Source: Echinostoma caproni (lineage: Eukaryota > Platyhelminthes > Trematoda > Plagiorchiida > Echinostomatidae). From it: a stretch of DNA of 64,000 nucleotides. Below the pieces are notes generated by a model, which was given only the letters and a program-made list of their open reading frames with translations, did not search any database and was not told where the DNA came from. The translations under genes were made by a program, and so were the position numbers. Below, one piece after another: positions 1 to 11,210 of this stretch; the stretch's first letter is position 1; every line of letters begins with the position of its first letter. The stretch spans positions 33,139-97,138 of the forward strand of contig UZAN01040010.1 of the NCBI GenBank assembly GCA_900618425.1, read 5' to 3'.

Positions 1-12
1 CACGTTTACGTA

Positions 13-41
13 TACAGCCAATCTCCTACAATGTCGCACCC
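13..41 (+). repeat. Left terminal inverted repeat of the Tigger-like element
   Basis: Begins TACAGCCAATCTC and ends ATGTCGCACCC. Its inverted partner at 3780-3808 differs at five positions. A related ATGTCGC motif recurs inside (near 128-134 and 3737-3743), possibly as subterminal transposase binding sites. Confidence 0.85.
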
Positions 42-347
42 TGAGATATCGCATTTTCCAATATCTTCCCACGTTTTTGAAAACCCAAACAAACCATATG
101 CTTAATAACGTAGTTTCTGACTATGCAATGTCGCATCACTCAATACGTTGCAGTTCCTGATACGTACTCACTTGGTCGTTGACCGATGTTCGGGACGACC
201 ACTAACCATCCACCTTGAAATGTTGCACTCAACCAATGGCGTTGTACCTTGTATGACGCGTTCATGGTACTGTTCACAGATCAGGTAATCCTTGGCAGGA
301 AGTCACACTTATGTAAGTGATCGGAGACAGTGTCATTTGACTTCAAA

Positions 348-1600
348 ATGTGCAGGCGCCTATTAGTCAGAGAGAAGCAGAATGTATTGGAAATGCTGAA
401 ACAGCCTGGTGCAACTCAGAGCTCCGTAGCCAAATCACCTCGACTTTCACGAAAAACTGTCTAAAATGTTGTATCACATCGAACGACTATCGGGGGACTT
501 TTGAACGCTGGAGAATATGAGAAAAAATGCCACCTGAAAACCAATGAAACGTTCAATACAGTAAATGTGGCAACCTTGGCTTGGTATACTGCTATGAGGA
601 AAAAGTACGAAGAGTTCCCCAAGGTGGAGGGCATCGCGTGTACGAAGGCAATCCAGCTAGCCCAAAGATTGCATCAGCATGACTTCAAGGCTTCCAATGG
701 TTAGACAAATTTGGTATTTAATCGTACAAAGTAAGAAACAAACAACTAATTTGCATTATTTTATAGATTTGTTGGGAAAGTTTAGCGATAACACGGTGCA
801 GTGGACGAGTTTCGAGCGGGGTTGTCGCAGTTGATCCATGGATATGCGTACTGTGATATTTTCAATGTAGATGAAATAGTTTTGTGTTACAGGCAGCTCC
901 CAGGAAGAACGTTAAGTTTCAAAGGAAAGACAATTTCCGGATCCAAGAGATCCAAAGAGACGGTCATGTTGCTGCTTTGTCGGAGCATGACTGGAGAAAA
1001 TATCACCGATGGTGATTGAAAAGTCTCAAACTCCACGATGCCTTCGTGGTATAGATAAAAACTGTCGTCCATGCAGTTATAACTCTCCAAAGAAAGCACG
1101 GATGACTTCTGAGTTATCTCTAAGTTGGCTGTCCAATGTCAACCAAACAATGCTTTCTCAAAGGCGCACTATTTCGCTATTTATGAATAAAGCCTGTTGC
1201 CATAACAAAGCTGTATTATTCTCCAATGTCAAATTTGTACGGCTGCCTCCGAGCTGCTTTTCAATGTTATAACCAATGGATCAAGGTGGGACTCCGTCTT
1301 TCAAATCTTCGTTTCGCAAACATTTACTGGAGTATGCTTTGTCTTTAATGGAAGATGAGCAACTGCTCATGTAAGCCGAGGTGGGCATTCTGTGGTCATG
1401 CGTCTGGTCAAGAAAGCTTGGTTGTCTGTCTGCACGTTCTGATCCACGCTTCCATGGAAGCTGGGTTTGAATCCATATTAATTCAGCCGGTTAAGCAGCC
1501 ACCAGAGGATATGTTTTATCTGATCGAGGACTTTAACCATTATGTGTCTATTCATGAGAGTCTTTTTGAAGAAGAAATCGCATAATTGGAACTTGTTGAC
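348..1600 (+). pseudogene. Decayed pogo/Tigger-type transposase (CENP-B-like DNA binding plus DDE domain)
   Basis: A cut-and-paste transposase in pieces. From ATG 348 an N-terminal psq/CENP-B-like helix-turn-helix reads through VREKQNVLEMLKQPGATQSS. The second CENP-B-type DNA-binding domain at 501-704 ends HDFKASNG and continues as WLDKFG only after a frameshift near 702. The DDE domain starts near 801; FNVDE (first catalytic Asp, codon about 870-872) and RTLSFKG match the family. The frame shifts again near 1010 into KSQTPRCLRGI and MTSELSLSWL. At the second catalytic position the family has LLDNxPAH, but this copy reads FMNKACCH, so the Asp is lost. PMDQG follows near 1275 in another frame. 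A C-terminal remnant with YVSIHESLFEEE ends at 1585. Several frameshifts and the lost Asp make it inactive. Confidence 0.85.
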
Positions 1601-1639
1601 GAAGGGGTGGTTATTATTTTCGTGTCAAATCTTTTTTTA

Positions 1640-3720
1640 TTTAATAAATAAATTCGTTTCAAATCAAGCTAAGAATCACAAAAAAAGATGAATGTAAAGC
1701 AGTGAATGCACCGGATGTTATTTCAGTCAGAGGTGCAGAAGTTATTGGATCAATTGAAGTTGTTTGCCTTGGCTAACGCTCGGGGTTCGGGTCGATTATT
1801 GAAGTGTACAATTGTTTTCCAAAGGTGAGTCAAGCTGAGACCAACGAAGATTTCTGATTTTGCTAAAAAACATCTTTGTAATCTGCAAAGATTTTTGAAA
1901 TTCTATGGAGCAATCGAATGTGGTTATTTTTGCTACAGTGGTCACCAAAACCACGGTCGCTCGATCTATCGATTCGCGCTGTCACACTCATGTGAATGAT
2001 AATCGCGATTGACCGGTAAGCAGGTGCGTGGAGTGAGATCTCAGATCCGAGGGACCTATAACCACCGTCGTGCGGATGCGCCTGTGTGAATGAATGAACG
2101 ATACTACTCTTATTCCTCCTAAATGAGAAGAGTACCTTTTATTCATTCCATACCTTTTGCGAGTCAAGTTGTCCAAATGTCGTATCAAGATGTCCTCGGA
2201 TTATTTCAAGATGTCGCGTTGACTTCAACGGTGCTGAAATGATTCCTGGACATCTTGAAATTATACTGCGACAACTTGACTTACAAAAGATATAGAGCAT
2301 CCTAGAGCACCGATGAAATTGGACAGGTCACTTACCAATGGTCATCATAGCCCGGGTCTAAGGGCAGTTGGTGAGATACGCTTTTAGTTTATGAATCGTT
2401 CATTGCTTGAGAGTTGCCGTAATTCCTGTAGGCTGGCGTCTGTGGCCTTCGGTTGGCTGAACAGGAGCGAATTTCTTCCAAGTAAACTCTCGTCTCACGC
2501 CTGCCGGATAATTTGCGCGATAACCCACCTAAAAATAGTGCATGTAGACAAGACAAATGCTGACCTAGTGTCATCATCGCTTGAAATCTTTCATTCCGAA
2601 TCTCCCAAATGACGCATCGTTCCACACATGATTCTCCTGTGATGAATCTCTACCAACGCTTAAGCAGCATCCGATTCAGATCTTATCCTCCTCCTACGCC
2701 GGCCCGAAAATCACACGATCGATCGGGTTCGTTTATCGATCGGTCGGATAGTTCACTGCAACAAGAGACCTGGCGCTTGACCACCTAACTCGAGCGAGAA
2801 ACCACATCTTGTCTACAACCGCGAGTCTTTAGCTGACCCAGTGAAATTCGGCTGTACAGCAGGCGTGCCTTAAGTACACGGATGGAGTGCACACGATAAC
2901 AAGATCATCACAAAAGTACAACACAATATCAAACGATGGAGTAATGGGACTATCGTACTATCCACATAGCAACATGACATTAAATTGAAAGTGAATGGCT
3001 TATGAATCACGTTAAGGCATCACGTGTTGAACTTAGTTCGACCACAAACGGTCATGATAAATGCATCAACCGGTTTAAACATACACTGGTAAAAACAAAG
3101 CGAACGAACGACTAGATGTCTACAGACGCTAATGATACAAAAGTTTCACTAGAAAATCACGAATAGATTACACAGCGATCAATCAGTTTGAATATGGGAA
3201 GGAAGTCAATGTTCTGATTATACCCCGTAACAGACATCTCACTCATGTTAGAAGTCTGTCCTTCTCGCTTTATTCGAACTGGTTCATCTTTATTTTCCTT
3301 GAATGGGTTAATAATGTTGTGATTATTATAACTAAAGCAGTTGTATATTATGATGGGCGTCATGTAATCAATTCTGTGGTTAGCCTAATATTGCAACGAA
3401 ATGGAGGAATATCTGGAATTAATTTGGGGTAGTTGGGACAGAAAACGTTCCCCTGAAGAATGGTAGTTAGTTTCGGGATAACTAGACACTGAATACTGCA
3501 TGCAATGTACCGAAAATTAACTGACGGTGTCATAAAAGATTTAAATTTCTCCGATACATAAGGGACATGCAGGATGGTATATCTAAATGCCTTTATAAAT
3601 AAACGGTTTATTATTATAAACATTGGTAGCAACTAACGGGATTAACCTACTTTTCACCCCTCTGGTTTATTTTGTCACAAAACTGTCAACCGATTTTTAT
3701 ACTACTTATTAACATCTACT
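1640..3720. other. Non-coding interior of the Tigger-like element
   Basis: About 2 kb between the transposase relic and the right end, with no recognisable coding sequence. It contains an imperfect inverted repeat at 2163-2280 and a small hairpin near 1870-1900. It may hold nested non-autonomous insertions, but no clear target duplications were found. Confidence 0.4.
2163..2280. repeat. Imperfect inverted repeat inside the Tigger-like element
   Basis: The 33-base arm 2163-2195 (GTCAAGTTGTC...CAAGATGTCC) is matched inverted by 2248-2280. The outer 11 and inner 10 bases are identical and the middle has diverged. The 52-base loop contains a further TTTCAAGATGTC copy. It could be the remains of a small MITE-like insertion. 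Confidence 0.6.
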
Positions 3721-3779
3721 ACTGTTTACCCTGCTATGTCGCGGTTCATGGAATTTATCCACTTTTTCAAATTACCGAG

Positions 3780-3808
3780 GGGTGCGACATAGCGAGAGAT
3801 TGACTGTA
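3780..3808 (-). repeat. Right terminal inverted repeat of the Tigger-like element
   Basis: Read on the minus strand it begins TACAGTCAATCTCTCGC and reaches ATGTCGCACCC. It pairs with 13-41 and is followed by TA at 3809-3810. Confidence 0.85.
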
Positions 3809-3825
3809 TAATGCTGCCAACTCAA

Positions 3826-4440
3826 TCGTCCTGCACACAACCACACATATCCCCACACCACCCAAAAAGCAACCGTTGCCACTGTCCGTCAAATCACACG
3901 TTAGTTACCAGTTTGAATGTGGATGCGGAGCATCTTACATTTACTGAACTGATAGGCAACCGAATACACGGATCCAGGAGCAGATCTCATGTTGAGTTAG
4001 ACACCCATTGATCGAATCACATTATCGAAGGTCATTCTCTAATGCGACCCTTCAAACTGACACACGCATCGACCATCACTAACAGACTCAATAACCTTAC
4101 ACCAGTACCAACCCCAACCTTACACAAGAAGACCGAACACACGAACGGCCTGCATCATATATCCCTCGATATTTGTTGATGTTGAATCATGGTCCGGACC
4201 CGAAAAGCCGAGTTAAAAATGTTTGCTAAATTCACCCCCAGACTGCTTAGGTTTGCGTAGTCGATTGCAATCAGAAAATGGAAAACTGGCCTGCGTGTGC
4301 AAAAAAAGCTGTCAGTCATTTTGTCACTGCCTTGGCCTTGGTAAAAATGTGATGATTCGTCCCTGTAGTTGTCTCCCTTATGGTACCAGTGGAGATGCAT
4401 CGAAATCGGCCTTGGCATAAATCGTACAATCTACATTCGT
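3826..4440 (+). pseudogene. Penelope-like element relic A: GIY-YIG endonuclease and 3' end
   Basis: The frame at about 3900-4060 reads SYQFECGCGASYIY and RQPNTRIQEQIS. This is the PLE GIY-YIG core (usual form YQF.C.CGA.YIGRT.R.L..RI.EH) with the second G lost and stops inside. After about 190 bases comes PRLLRFA near 4240 and then IAIRKWKTGLRVQKK, matching the C-terminal part of PLE endonucleases (LLRIAEAVAI...). Several frameshifts and stops make it dead. The segment from about 4010 to 4440 is also shared with 8298-8770 as diverged direct-repeat DNA, including TGGTCCG(G/A)ACC and a common tail. The reverse transcriptase part is absent here; it may lie left of the Tigger-like insertion, outside the window. 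Confidence 0.75.
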
Positions 4441-7400
4441 TATGCTCCCTCTTCAAGATTATCTCGGGAATTAAATTTATTTGCTAACAAATGAACTAAT
4501 ATTTTATCGCAAATTCAGCTCACTCAGATAATAAGTGTTTGAATTAAAAGCTTGGACGGCCTTAAATAATCGACATGGTTGGTTAGCTGTACCAGATTTG
4601 AACCATAATTCATAGTGCATGCAACGAACCATATTTTAAGCAGTAAGAAAATTTGAACTTTGAAAAAATCGGTATCCAACGATGTGGATTTATTTATTGC
4701 ACTCGAACCTCTTGGAGAACAACTTTACCCAAACGAACTAAAGAAAATGGAATAAACTGTTTATCGGTGTCAATAAAATATCAATTCAACTTTGGAGGGG
4801 CTTGCTAAATAAAGTGAAATTCTGTGGTTAAAAATGAAGTGTGTGAGAGAGAGAGAGGACGGAGGACAGTGTTATATGGTTGAACACACGTTCTGCGGTT
4901 CTCCTCCCACATAGGATGAAGTGCTTCCAAGTATAAGTTAGTCAGCAAGGAAAAGGTCCAGTTATAAAGAAATCCGGTCGAATCAATTGAAACCATTTAT
5001 TGGTAAGAAACAATTCTGTCAACGATAGGTTCAGAAAATGGCTGAGAAAATGAGCTATCGATTTGTAAATTAATTAGAACACGCGTGATCTTGGCATGGG
5101 GTCAAATGGAATATTCGACTCCACATGCACTTTAGGTAGGCGATAAAAACATGACCTCATCAAATATTCGAACCATAAAATTCAGTCCAGACGAATTTTG
5201 TCAAGTTTGTTAGCCGTGTCCTAAAGAGTAAACACTGAATGAGCAAGCCACGCCGAGGCACAACAGTCGAAATAAGTGGTCATTGCAATCCTGGCATTGT
5301 GCAAATTTTAAACCAAGCAGAACCATCGTATTTATTCGTAAGATAACAGGAAGATTCATCACGATCACAGAACATGTTCTATTCATTATCTTGTGGTAAA
5401 GTCATCAACTGGCTGTGTACCTACAGATCCCCTGCGATTGAGGGAGAGTGTGTAGATGAAGGGGGAGAGAGAGGGGGAGAGAAATCAATCAATACAAGAT
5501 CGACCTGATTGGGTTTTATCAGTAATGTGAATCCATCGATCAAGCTGAGGGTAGAACCCATGCCGTATCAAGCGGAACGCAAGCATAGAACCCAGTTGAC
5601 CACCGGTTAGCTGGTCTAACTGTCATGTTCACTATACACCATGCAGGAGAAACTGCAATTATTAGATAAGATTATTAGGAGCATCACACCTCACTCATAT
5701 AAGCCTTCCACTTTACTCGATTGGAAAAACTCCAACCTGATAAATTTGCTACAAGAGAGTAGTGAACCGGTTGATTTGATTATGTAGGAGAGTTTTTCTT
5801 TACATGAAATCCCTTAAACAACCGAATCAAATCCTCCAATCCACTCGGACTCAGTAAGCATAGTTTTATTTGAGGTATTTCAGGTCTGCTTAGTGTTTTA
5901 GCCGATGAATAAATCCAGCACCTAGGTAACGGATCAGTTTTGGATCCCACAATTTCTCGCCCCTTGAAGCACTTGTCAGTCACACAATGATAATGAGGTA
6001 CTCTTCTGTACAGTACAGGGTGCTTTATTAGCGTTTCAGCAAAAAAGACATCACACTTTTAAATCAGAGGAAAAGTATTCATTATTATATCTCAATCATG
6101 TCAACCGTCTGAGTTATTCTTTCTGAAGTCTCTAGAAGTTAATGATAGCACTATTGAAGTAATGTTGCATCGTGCTCTATACACGTTAATTCTCAGTTCC
6201 AAGACTGAATCCACCCACGCAATGATTCATGCTAAAATTCAGGCCTCAACATTGGTGACGAATTTTCGATCCGTCTGGGTTTCCTTCTCCGACATTGATG
6301 TCTGTTACCTCGGAGTTCTCGTCTGAAGTTTACTCGCTCAGCGGTAAAGCACATAATCTACACGAGGAATGAATACTCAGACCCAACCCAGCCTCACTGG
6401 AACCTCCATCCTAGCCCAATTATTCATAAAAGTAAATTTGCTTTCATGAAGTAAAATTTAGTTCATTGAGATTGCATGAATGTTGTGTTAGACCCGATTT
6501 AATCAGTGCCATTTGACGGTCAAAGGATCGATCACTTTTCGAGGGTACCAACAGAATGCAATTGTTGGAATCAGTTGAACTCCAAAGGCTTTACTAGATG
6601 TTGTAAAGCTTTGGCAGTAGATTCGTTGGAAATTGTTTTATATCCGAAACAAGACATCGGTTACACCCTCCTGGAAAGTATTGATCGAATTAATTTACAA
6701 AGTAAAATTAAAGCGAACTGTGACAGAATTGCTTGAAATGTATGTAGTTTACGGTTTTTCTAGAGGACGAATCAACATTCTTTTTGTATGTATGTATGTG
6801 AGGTAGTAAGCAGTGAATTAACAAGAGGTTCAAGTCAAACATTTGGATTCCGTAATTAATTTGAAGACGTCAGAAGGCAAACCCTACGAGAAGAATTCAT
6901 TTTGAATACTCTCATAGGTCGAAGATGAGAAAATATTATAATATCTATACTTTTTTATGATGTGTTTATGTGCGTGGCTGGGTATGTGGGTTAGTGAGTG
7001 GATAAGAGAGTGCCATTTAGCCTTGGTACCGATAACTGAGCTTCGTCAGATCGACAGACTTAATCTAGATAGCTGTTAATGAGCGATTACTTTTTATAAG
7101 ACGTGAAACTTTCTTTTAAACCTATGGTACGTCATTCAGCGACGGAATATAGAACGATTCATAAGTCAATCTCACGGTTTCTGAGCTCTGAAATGTGTTT
7201 GGTGCGTATTGCTATTCTCTGTCGTGCATTGCTTTAGTTGTCGACTTTGTTGCGCAACGTACATGGTTCCACATTGTTGATATCTTGACTTGTACCGGGT
7301 GATTCCCTGGATCGGAAACACAAAATCCAAGTGTGATTTATTTGGACATTAATCCGGTGAAATCGGTCATAGAAGAAAGCGTCATCGGAACATACAAATC

Positions 7401-7822
7401 CATTCATCCTCTCTTCGTAAATCGTTTGTGCCGCTGACCAAGGAAAGTAAACCGTTTTGTTTTGCTCTTTTCTATGATCATGAAAGTAGTTCCCAGTTCT
7501 GCCTTTTGCCGAATGGGGTGAACTCAATCCCCGCAGTTACCCGTCGCTTCTGATCACACAAGAAGACCTATTTGTTCTCCTCTGTATCTGATCAATATGA
7601 AACGAATGCTTTTGTTTTCTCACAGTTGCTGTTTCAGCTCGCGTGTTTCCCGAAAACTGACTCATTCAGTTAACTATCTTGGGAAAACATGCGAAAAGTC
7701 AAAAAAAACTATCGACTTTCCTCCGCCCTATGAACGGGCGATTACGGGCTGAAAGAAAATGAGTTTATGGGTTGTCGTCATGCTCTGTCACTTGACACAG
7801 TTTTGTCGTACTAAAGTGCGAA
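4441..7822. other. No recognisable gene; low-complexity patches
   Basis: Only short open frames of chance-like quality were seen. Simple repeats: a GA run at 4845-4858, a purine-rich G/A tract at 5446-5484 and a short GTAT run near 6786-6800. No transposon end or splice-flanked exon could be supported. Confidence 0.5.
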
Positions 7823-8120
7823 TTAACCAGAATTCAACTTTCTACTGAACAGTGCTATTCCGATCTGGTGAATTGTCTGATAGTTTAGACTCATACCGAG
7901 GCAAACTTCGCTACATCTTAAATGGTACGGCAGAAAACGGCAGTTTAATTCATTGGACAGTTCATCAATTACCCACAAAAAGGACAGGGCCGAATGATCG
8001 TACTTGATAGTATGACTAGAAGTTCTTTTTACACACACAGGCCATCGATTACTTCTCCCATTTGTAACCGGCTCCGCGAATCTTAGCAGTTGGGGGTCGT
8101 TGTTAAAAACCAATATGACC
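7823..8120 (-). pseudogene. Penelope-like relic C: 3' end, minus strand
   Basis: On the minus strand the frame contains QLLRFAEPV and then RWPVCVKRTSSHTIKYDHSA, the PLE endonuclease C-terminus, continuing to LRCSEVCLGM. Relic B on the plus strand carries the same features (LLLFAESVAT, VCVQKELSYTID, SEVCLGI). The two share clear DNA similarity in opposite orientation, with 5' sides facing across 8120-8240. The stretch is open over 129 codons but has no methionine context or upstream domains, so it is a fragment and not a gene. Confidence 0.75.
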
Positions 8121-8235
8121 CTGATGGGCTTGTCAGGTCTGGAACATAGTTCCTGCCTGAAGATGAACTCTAAACGATAGTAGAACCACATTAAAAACAC
8201 GTAATTTATCACTTTGATTGTGGATTCGTACTATC

Positions 8236-8780
8236 GCATTGTCACAGAACGAATAGGCAGTTGCGTACGCGGGCACATGAACGTATCCACACTGATTGAC
8301 CGAGTCACCCAATCAACGGTCATTCTCTAATTCGACCCAATCAAACCCAAGCACACGCATAAACAAGCATTATCACACTTAACCACCTCTCGACATTACA
8401 AACCAACGTCCTTACCCAAGAACCTGCGTCATTCCATCGATAGAGATCTGTTAATGAGAAATCATGGTCCGAACCTGACAGCTCGATGAAGGATCATCTA
8501 TCCTATAACCACCCCCTGTTACTTTTGTTTGCGGAATCGGTTGCAACTGGAAGATGTAGTTGATGACCTGTGTGTGTGCAAAAAGAACTTAGTTACACTA
8601 TCGATGCCTTGGAGTGGTAAACAGTGTGATCATTTGGTCCTGTCGTATTCGTGTGTAGCTAATGCATTGCCCAATGATTGAAACTCTCGTTTCCTGTTGT
8701 ATTGTACCAGTTAAGCTACAGCGAAGTTTGCCTTGGAATAGTTTGCACAATCTAGATTCATTGTTTAATCCAATTATTGG
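8236..8780 (+). pseudogene. Penelope-like relic B: GIY-YIG tail and 3' end, plus strand
   Basis: Starts within the GIY-YIG domain (RTNRQLRTRAHERIH, near 8245-8295) and passes through the LLLFAESVAT motif near 8520-8550. It ends with a tail, CTTGGAATAGTTTGCACAATC, shared with relic A (near 4415-4435). Stops and frameshifts are frequent. It is a diverged direct copy of A and an inverted copy of C. The region between GIY-YIG and AEAVAI is short compared with intact elements. Confidence 0.72.
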
Positions 8781-8836
8781 GTCAGATTCAAATGATAAAC
8801 TTTTAGTCGCTTTTCTTCAAATTCTGTGATGCGTAT

Positions 8837-9062
8837 TTGTTCCACGAAATGTATTCAAGCAGTTCAGAATCCGTTGGACATCTTCCGAGGTTGTACGGCG
8901 ATATTTTATGGAACCTAACGCGTGCTGAACCTTCTTTGATCTTGGACTTGGCGAGATTTCACTTCCTTAAGAATGCCATACCGGTTACCCGTTGTCATCT
9001 AACTACTTCCGCACGACCAAATGGGCCTCTTCGTATTCGTCCTTTTAGTTTGAGGGGACCAG
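8837..9062 (+). CDS. Candidate exon 1 of an unrecognised plus-strand gene
   Basis: Open frame reading ESVGHLPRLYGDILWNLTRA and on to RIRPFSLRGPG, with balanced, protein-like composition. A weak donor (CCAG|GTTGGA) would end it at 9062 in phase 1. The true start or acceptor was not found; upstream candidates are AG sites near 8865-8872. No family was recognised. It is grouped with the next four segments because of strand, spacing and phase, but it could be a chance open frame. Confidence 0.3.
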
Positions 9063-9566
9063 GTTGGATTAGTGACCTTCGCACTTTAGAAATTTTACAT
9101 ATATTCTCCTATTTTTTCCACTTCAGACCTAAAACAACAGCGGGAAATGTGGAATAATCCTCTTAAGGTTTCTTTCCTGATCACTTGAATTGTACTATCA
9201 GTACATCCCTACCGAATTCATTATAGGATTGTGTTAGAGCTAAGTATTATTTTTCAGGCGTTTGCAAGACGATGTTTGTCACAATTAGTGCGCCTGGAAA
9301 ACCCGTGACCAATTCATCGGTTTGTTTGCAATAAAGCACCATATTGCGGAAAAAATGAAGCGCAGACAACGGGAATTTGTCCTTATGATTTCTCTTACAT
9401 CCAGCATCGCATTTTTTGCATACGATTAAGTCACTGGATATATAATTAAAACAAAAACAAGCAATGCCCGCTTTGTGGGTTTTAGATAGACCGTAAAATA
9501 TCAAAATGCACTTTATCCTGGGGATTCACGTGAAACTAAACTGTCTTGCAAACTCATCTAAGTAAG

Positions 9567-9714
9567 CAAAATGTTTATTCAATACTGCTTGCGGACGTTT
9601 TTGGGGACGTTCGGAGTACGATGCCTGTGTTAGGCAGTCCCGGGTATTCTTGTCATAGTCCCATTGTTCAAGACAAATGTATGGTTGTTTTATCACCCTT
9701 CGTAACCTTTACGG
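9567..9714 (+). CDS. Candidate exon 2 of the same gene
   Basis: The frame reads QNVYSILLADVFGDVRSTMP and then VLGSPGYSCHSPIVQDKCMV. It ends at ACGG|GTAAGT, a near-consensus donor in phase 1. An in-frame stop at 9537-9539 means the exon must begin after it; AG dinucleotides at 9561-9566 are weak acceptors. The start phase does not clearly match candidate exon 1. No known domain. Confidence 0.35.
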
Positions 9715-9754
9715 GTAAGTCCTTACAGCCAGAGGTTCCTATTTGTTTAGGTTA

Positions 9755-9984
9755 TACAGGTATTGACCAAACTCTTGCAGCATACTGATTTTCATCATAT
9801 TTTTACCCCTTAGTGCTTCGTTTTTGAAGGTTCATTCACTAGATAGAATATGGTATTACCCCATATCAGATGCAACATATCTGATATGATGCCCACTTAC
9901 GTCTTTGCTTCTATTAGCCACATGCCATTAAAATGTAGGATTTCGCGATTTTGAAGACGGTTGTGAAATAACAAAGACACCGTA
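9755..9984 (+). repeat. Solo Tc1-like terminal repeat
   Basis: About 230 bp starting TACAGGTATTGACCAAACTC and ending ACAAAGACACCGTA. It is a clear inverted copy of 26712-26952, the outer part of the Tc1-like element there. Shared blocks include CTTAGTGCTTCGTTTTTGAAG and AGCCACATGCCATTAAAATG. No transposase lies beside it, so it is a solo end or an internally deleted copy, sitting in what would be intron 2 of the candidate gene. Confidence 0.75.
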
Positions 9985-10133
9985 GTAAACAATTATAATT
10001 TATTTATTAAAATCACTCATAGACTTCGTACATGTAGTGTACTTTCATTTGGTAAATGTTTCATTCATCCTTCTTCATTTCTAAGCACTGGAGGCAGTCA
10101 CTTTAGCATGGAGTCCACATTAGAACGACGATT

Positions 10134-10330
10134 CATTCATTCTGTTTGTGCATCACGCGGTCCTTTGAATTTCCAACCTTTTATTTCTCAGGTGAAACCT
10201 TTCTCGTTTGCTTTACGCGTTATTGGCCAATGGTTTTCCACACGACCCATACCGGTACATGACCATCTCGGAACAGTGTATTTCGACGGTAGCCGATCAT
10301 TCGATTTCGTGCATTCACGTTGCGATTCAG
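10134..10330 (+). CDS. Candidate exon 3 of the same gene
   Basis: The frame reads ERRFIHSVCASRG and on through ALRVIGQWFSTRPIPVHDHL to FVHSRCDSG, ending TCAG|GTGATC in phase 1. Two acceptors are possible: CACATTAG before 10134, which fits a phase-1 join, and the pyrimidine-rich TTTTATTTCTCAG ending at 10191, which is stronger but would start in phase 0. No known family. Confidence 0.35.
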
Positions 10331-10729
10331 GTGATCTAAATTTTTCCAACTGAATAAGTTTAAGTTTCTTTTATAACCATGCGGTCGAGTGAAACATAAG
10401 AGGATAATTAACATTTTGTCCGGTGATGAGTACACCCGCAGTCTTTTCCTCAGAGTTAGCACACAAATGAACACATTTAACAACTTGTATGCATATAACT
10501 AGCATCTTTTGACGTGACCATTTTCCACGTATTCTCTTTTCAAGGACATAAATCTTAAACTAAAGTACGAATTTTCACCTCATCTACCACCATCCCCACC
10601 ACTTCAAAGCTCAGTTTAGAAAACGAGAACATTTAAACGTCCAAGCCAATAGTGGACTGTTTCAGGCGGCGGGAATACCGTAATTGGACGTTAAGCAGAG
10701 CCATATGTTTGCTGAACAGCATACACCAG

Positions 10730-10846
10730 TAAAACTCCTCGCTTCCGAATCTTGTCCACATTTCCGATCAAAGTCTATTTTCCACAACTACAACAATTGC
10801 TCGAATGAGACCATCAAACTGCTGTCTAATTTTATTTCCTGCCCAG
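10730..10846 (+). CDS. Candidate exon 4 of the same gene
   Basis: After an acceptor-like ACACCAG the frame reads VKLLASESCPHFRSKSIF and NETIKLLSNFISCP. It ends CCCAG|GTAAGC, a good donor in phase 1. The join to the next candidate exon keeps the frame (G|TC gives Val). An upstream in-frame TAA at 10681 limits how far left it can extend. Confidence 0.4.
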
Positions 10847-11091
10847 GTAAGCCGTTCCTCGGCTCTATGAACTGGTGTTACTTTCGATACTTTCTAACTT
10901 CTTATCCTTTTCCTACTGCTACCATGTCACTAACTAGGTTTCTAGATTTTCAGAAGTTCTCTTATGGTGCATGCAATTAATTGCTCCATACCGCTCCACT
11001 GTACATACCAGAAGAATTTAGCCACAACTGTTGTCACACTGTTCGTAGAATGAAAACAGCGTCATTGATGCCGTCCATTTTCCACCCCTAG

Positions 11092-11210
11092 TCGATATTT
11101 CACACTGGCTTGCAACAACTGCACACCCGCCATTCAAAGGTCAAGGTGCGATTTTTCTCGAGCAAAGCAACAAAACTGTCGACGATGTTAAGGGTTTTGT
11201 CACTTCCTGA
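11092..11210 (+). CDS. Candidate terminal exon of the same gene
   Basis: After TTTTCCACCCCTAG the phase fits candidate exon 4, and the frame reads DISHWLATTAHPPFKGQGAI and FLEQSNKTVDDVKGFVTS to a TGA at 11208-11210. The exon 4 to exon 5 junction is the best supported part of this gene model. The product is not recognised. Confidence 0.4.

Larger units (their letters stand above)
11..3810 (+). mobile_element. pogo/Tigger-like DNA transposon relic with TA target duplication
   Basis: A 29-bp end at 13-41 is repeated inverted at 3780-3808 with 24 of 29 bases equal, and both ends are bordered by TA (11-12 and 3809-3810), the target duplication of the Tc1/mariner/pogo superfamily. A decayed pogo/Tigger-type transposase lies just inside the left end. 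At about 3.8 kb the element is longer than the 2-3 kb usual for Tigger elements. The extra length is the non-coding part after about 1640, which may include later insertions. The right end directly abuts a Penelope-like relic, so the transposon may have jumped into that older element. The structure is seen directly; the family rests on transposase similarity. Confidence 0.85.
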
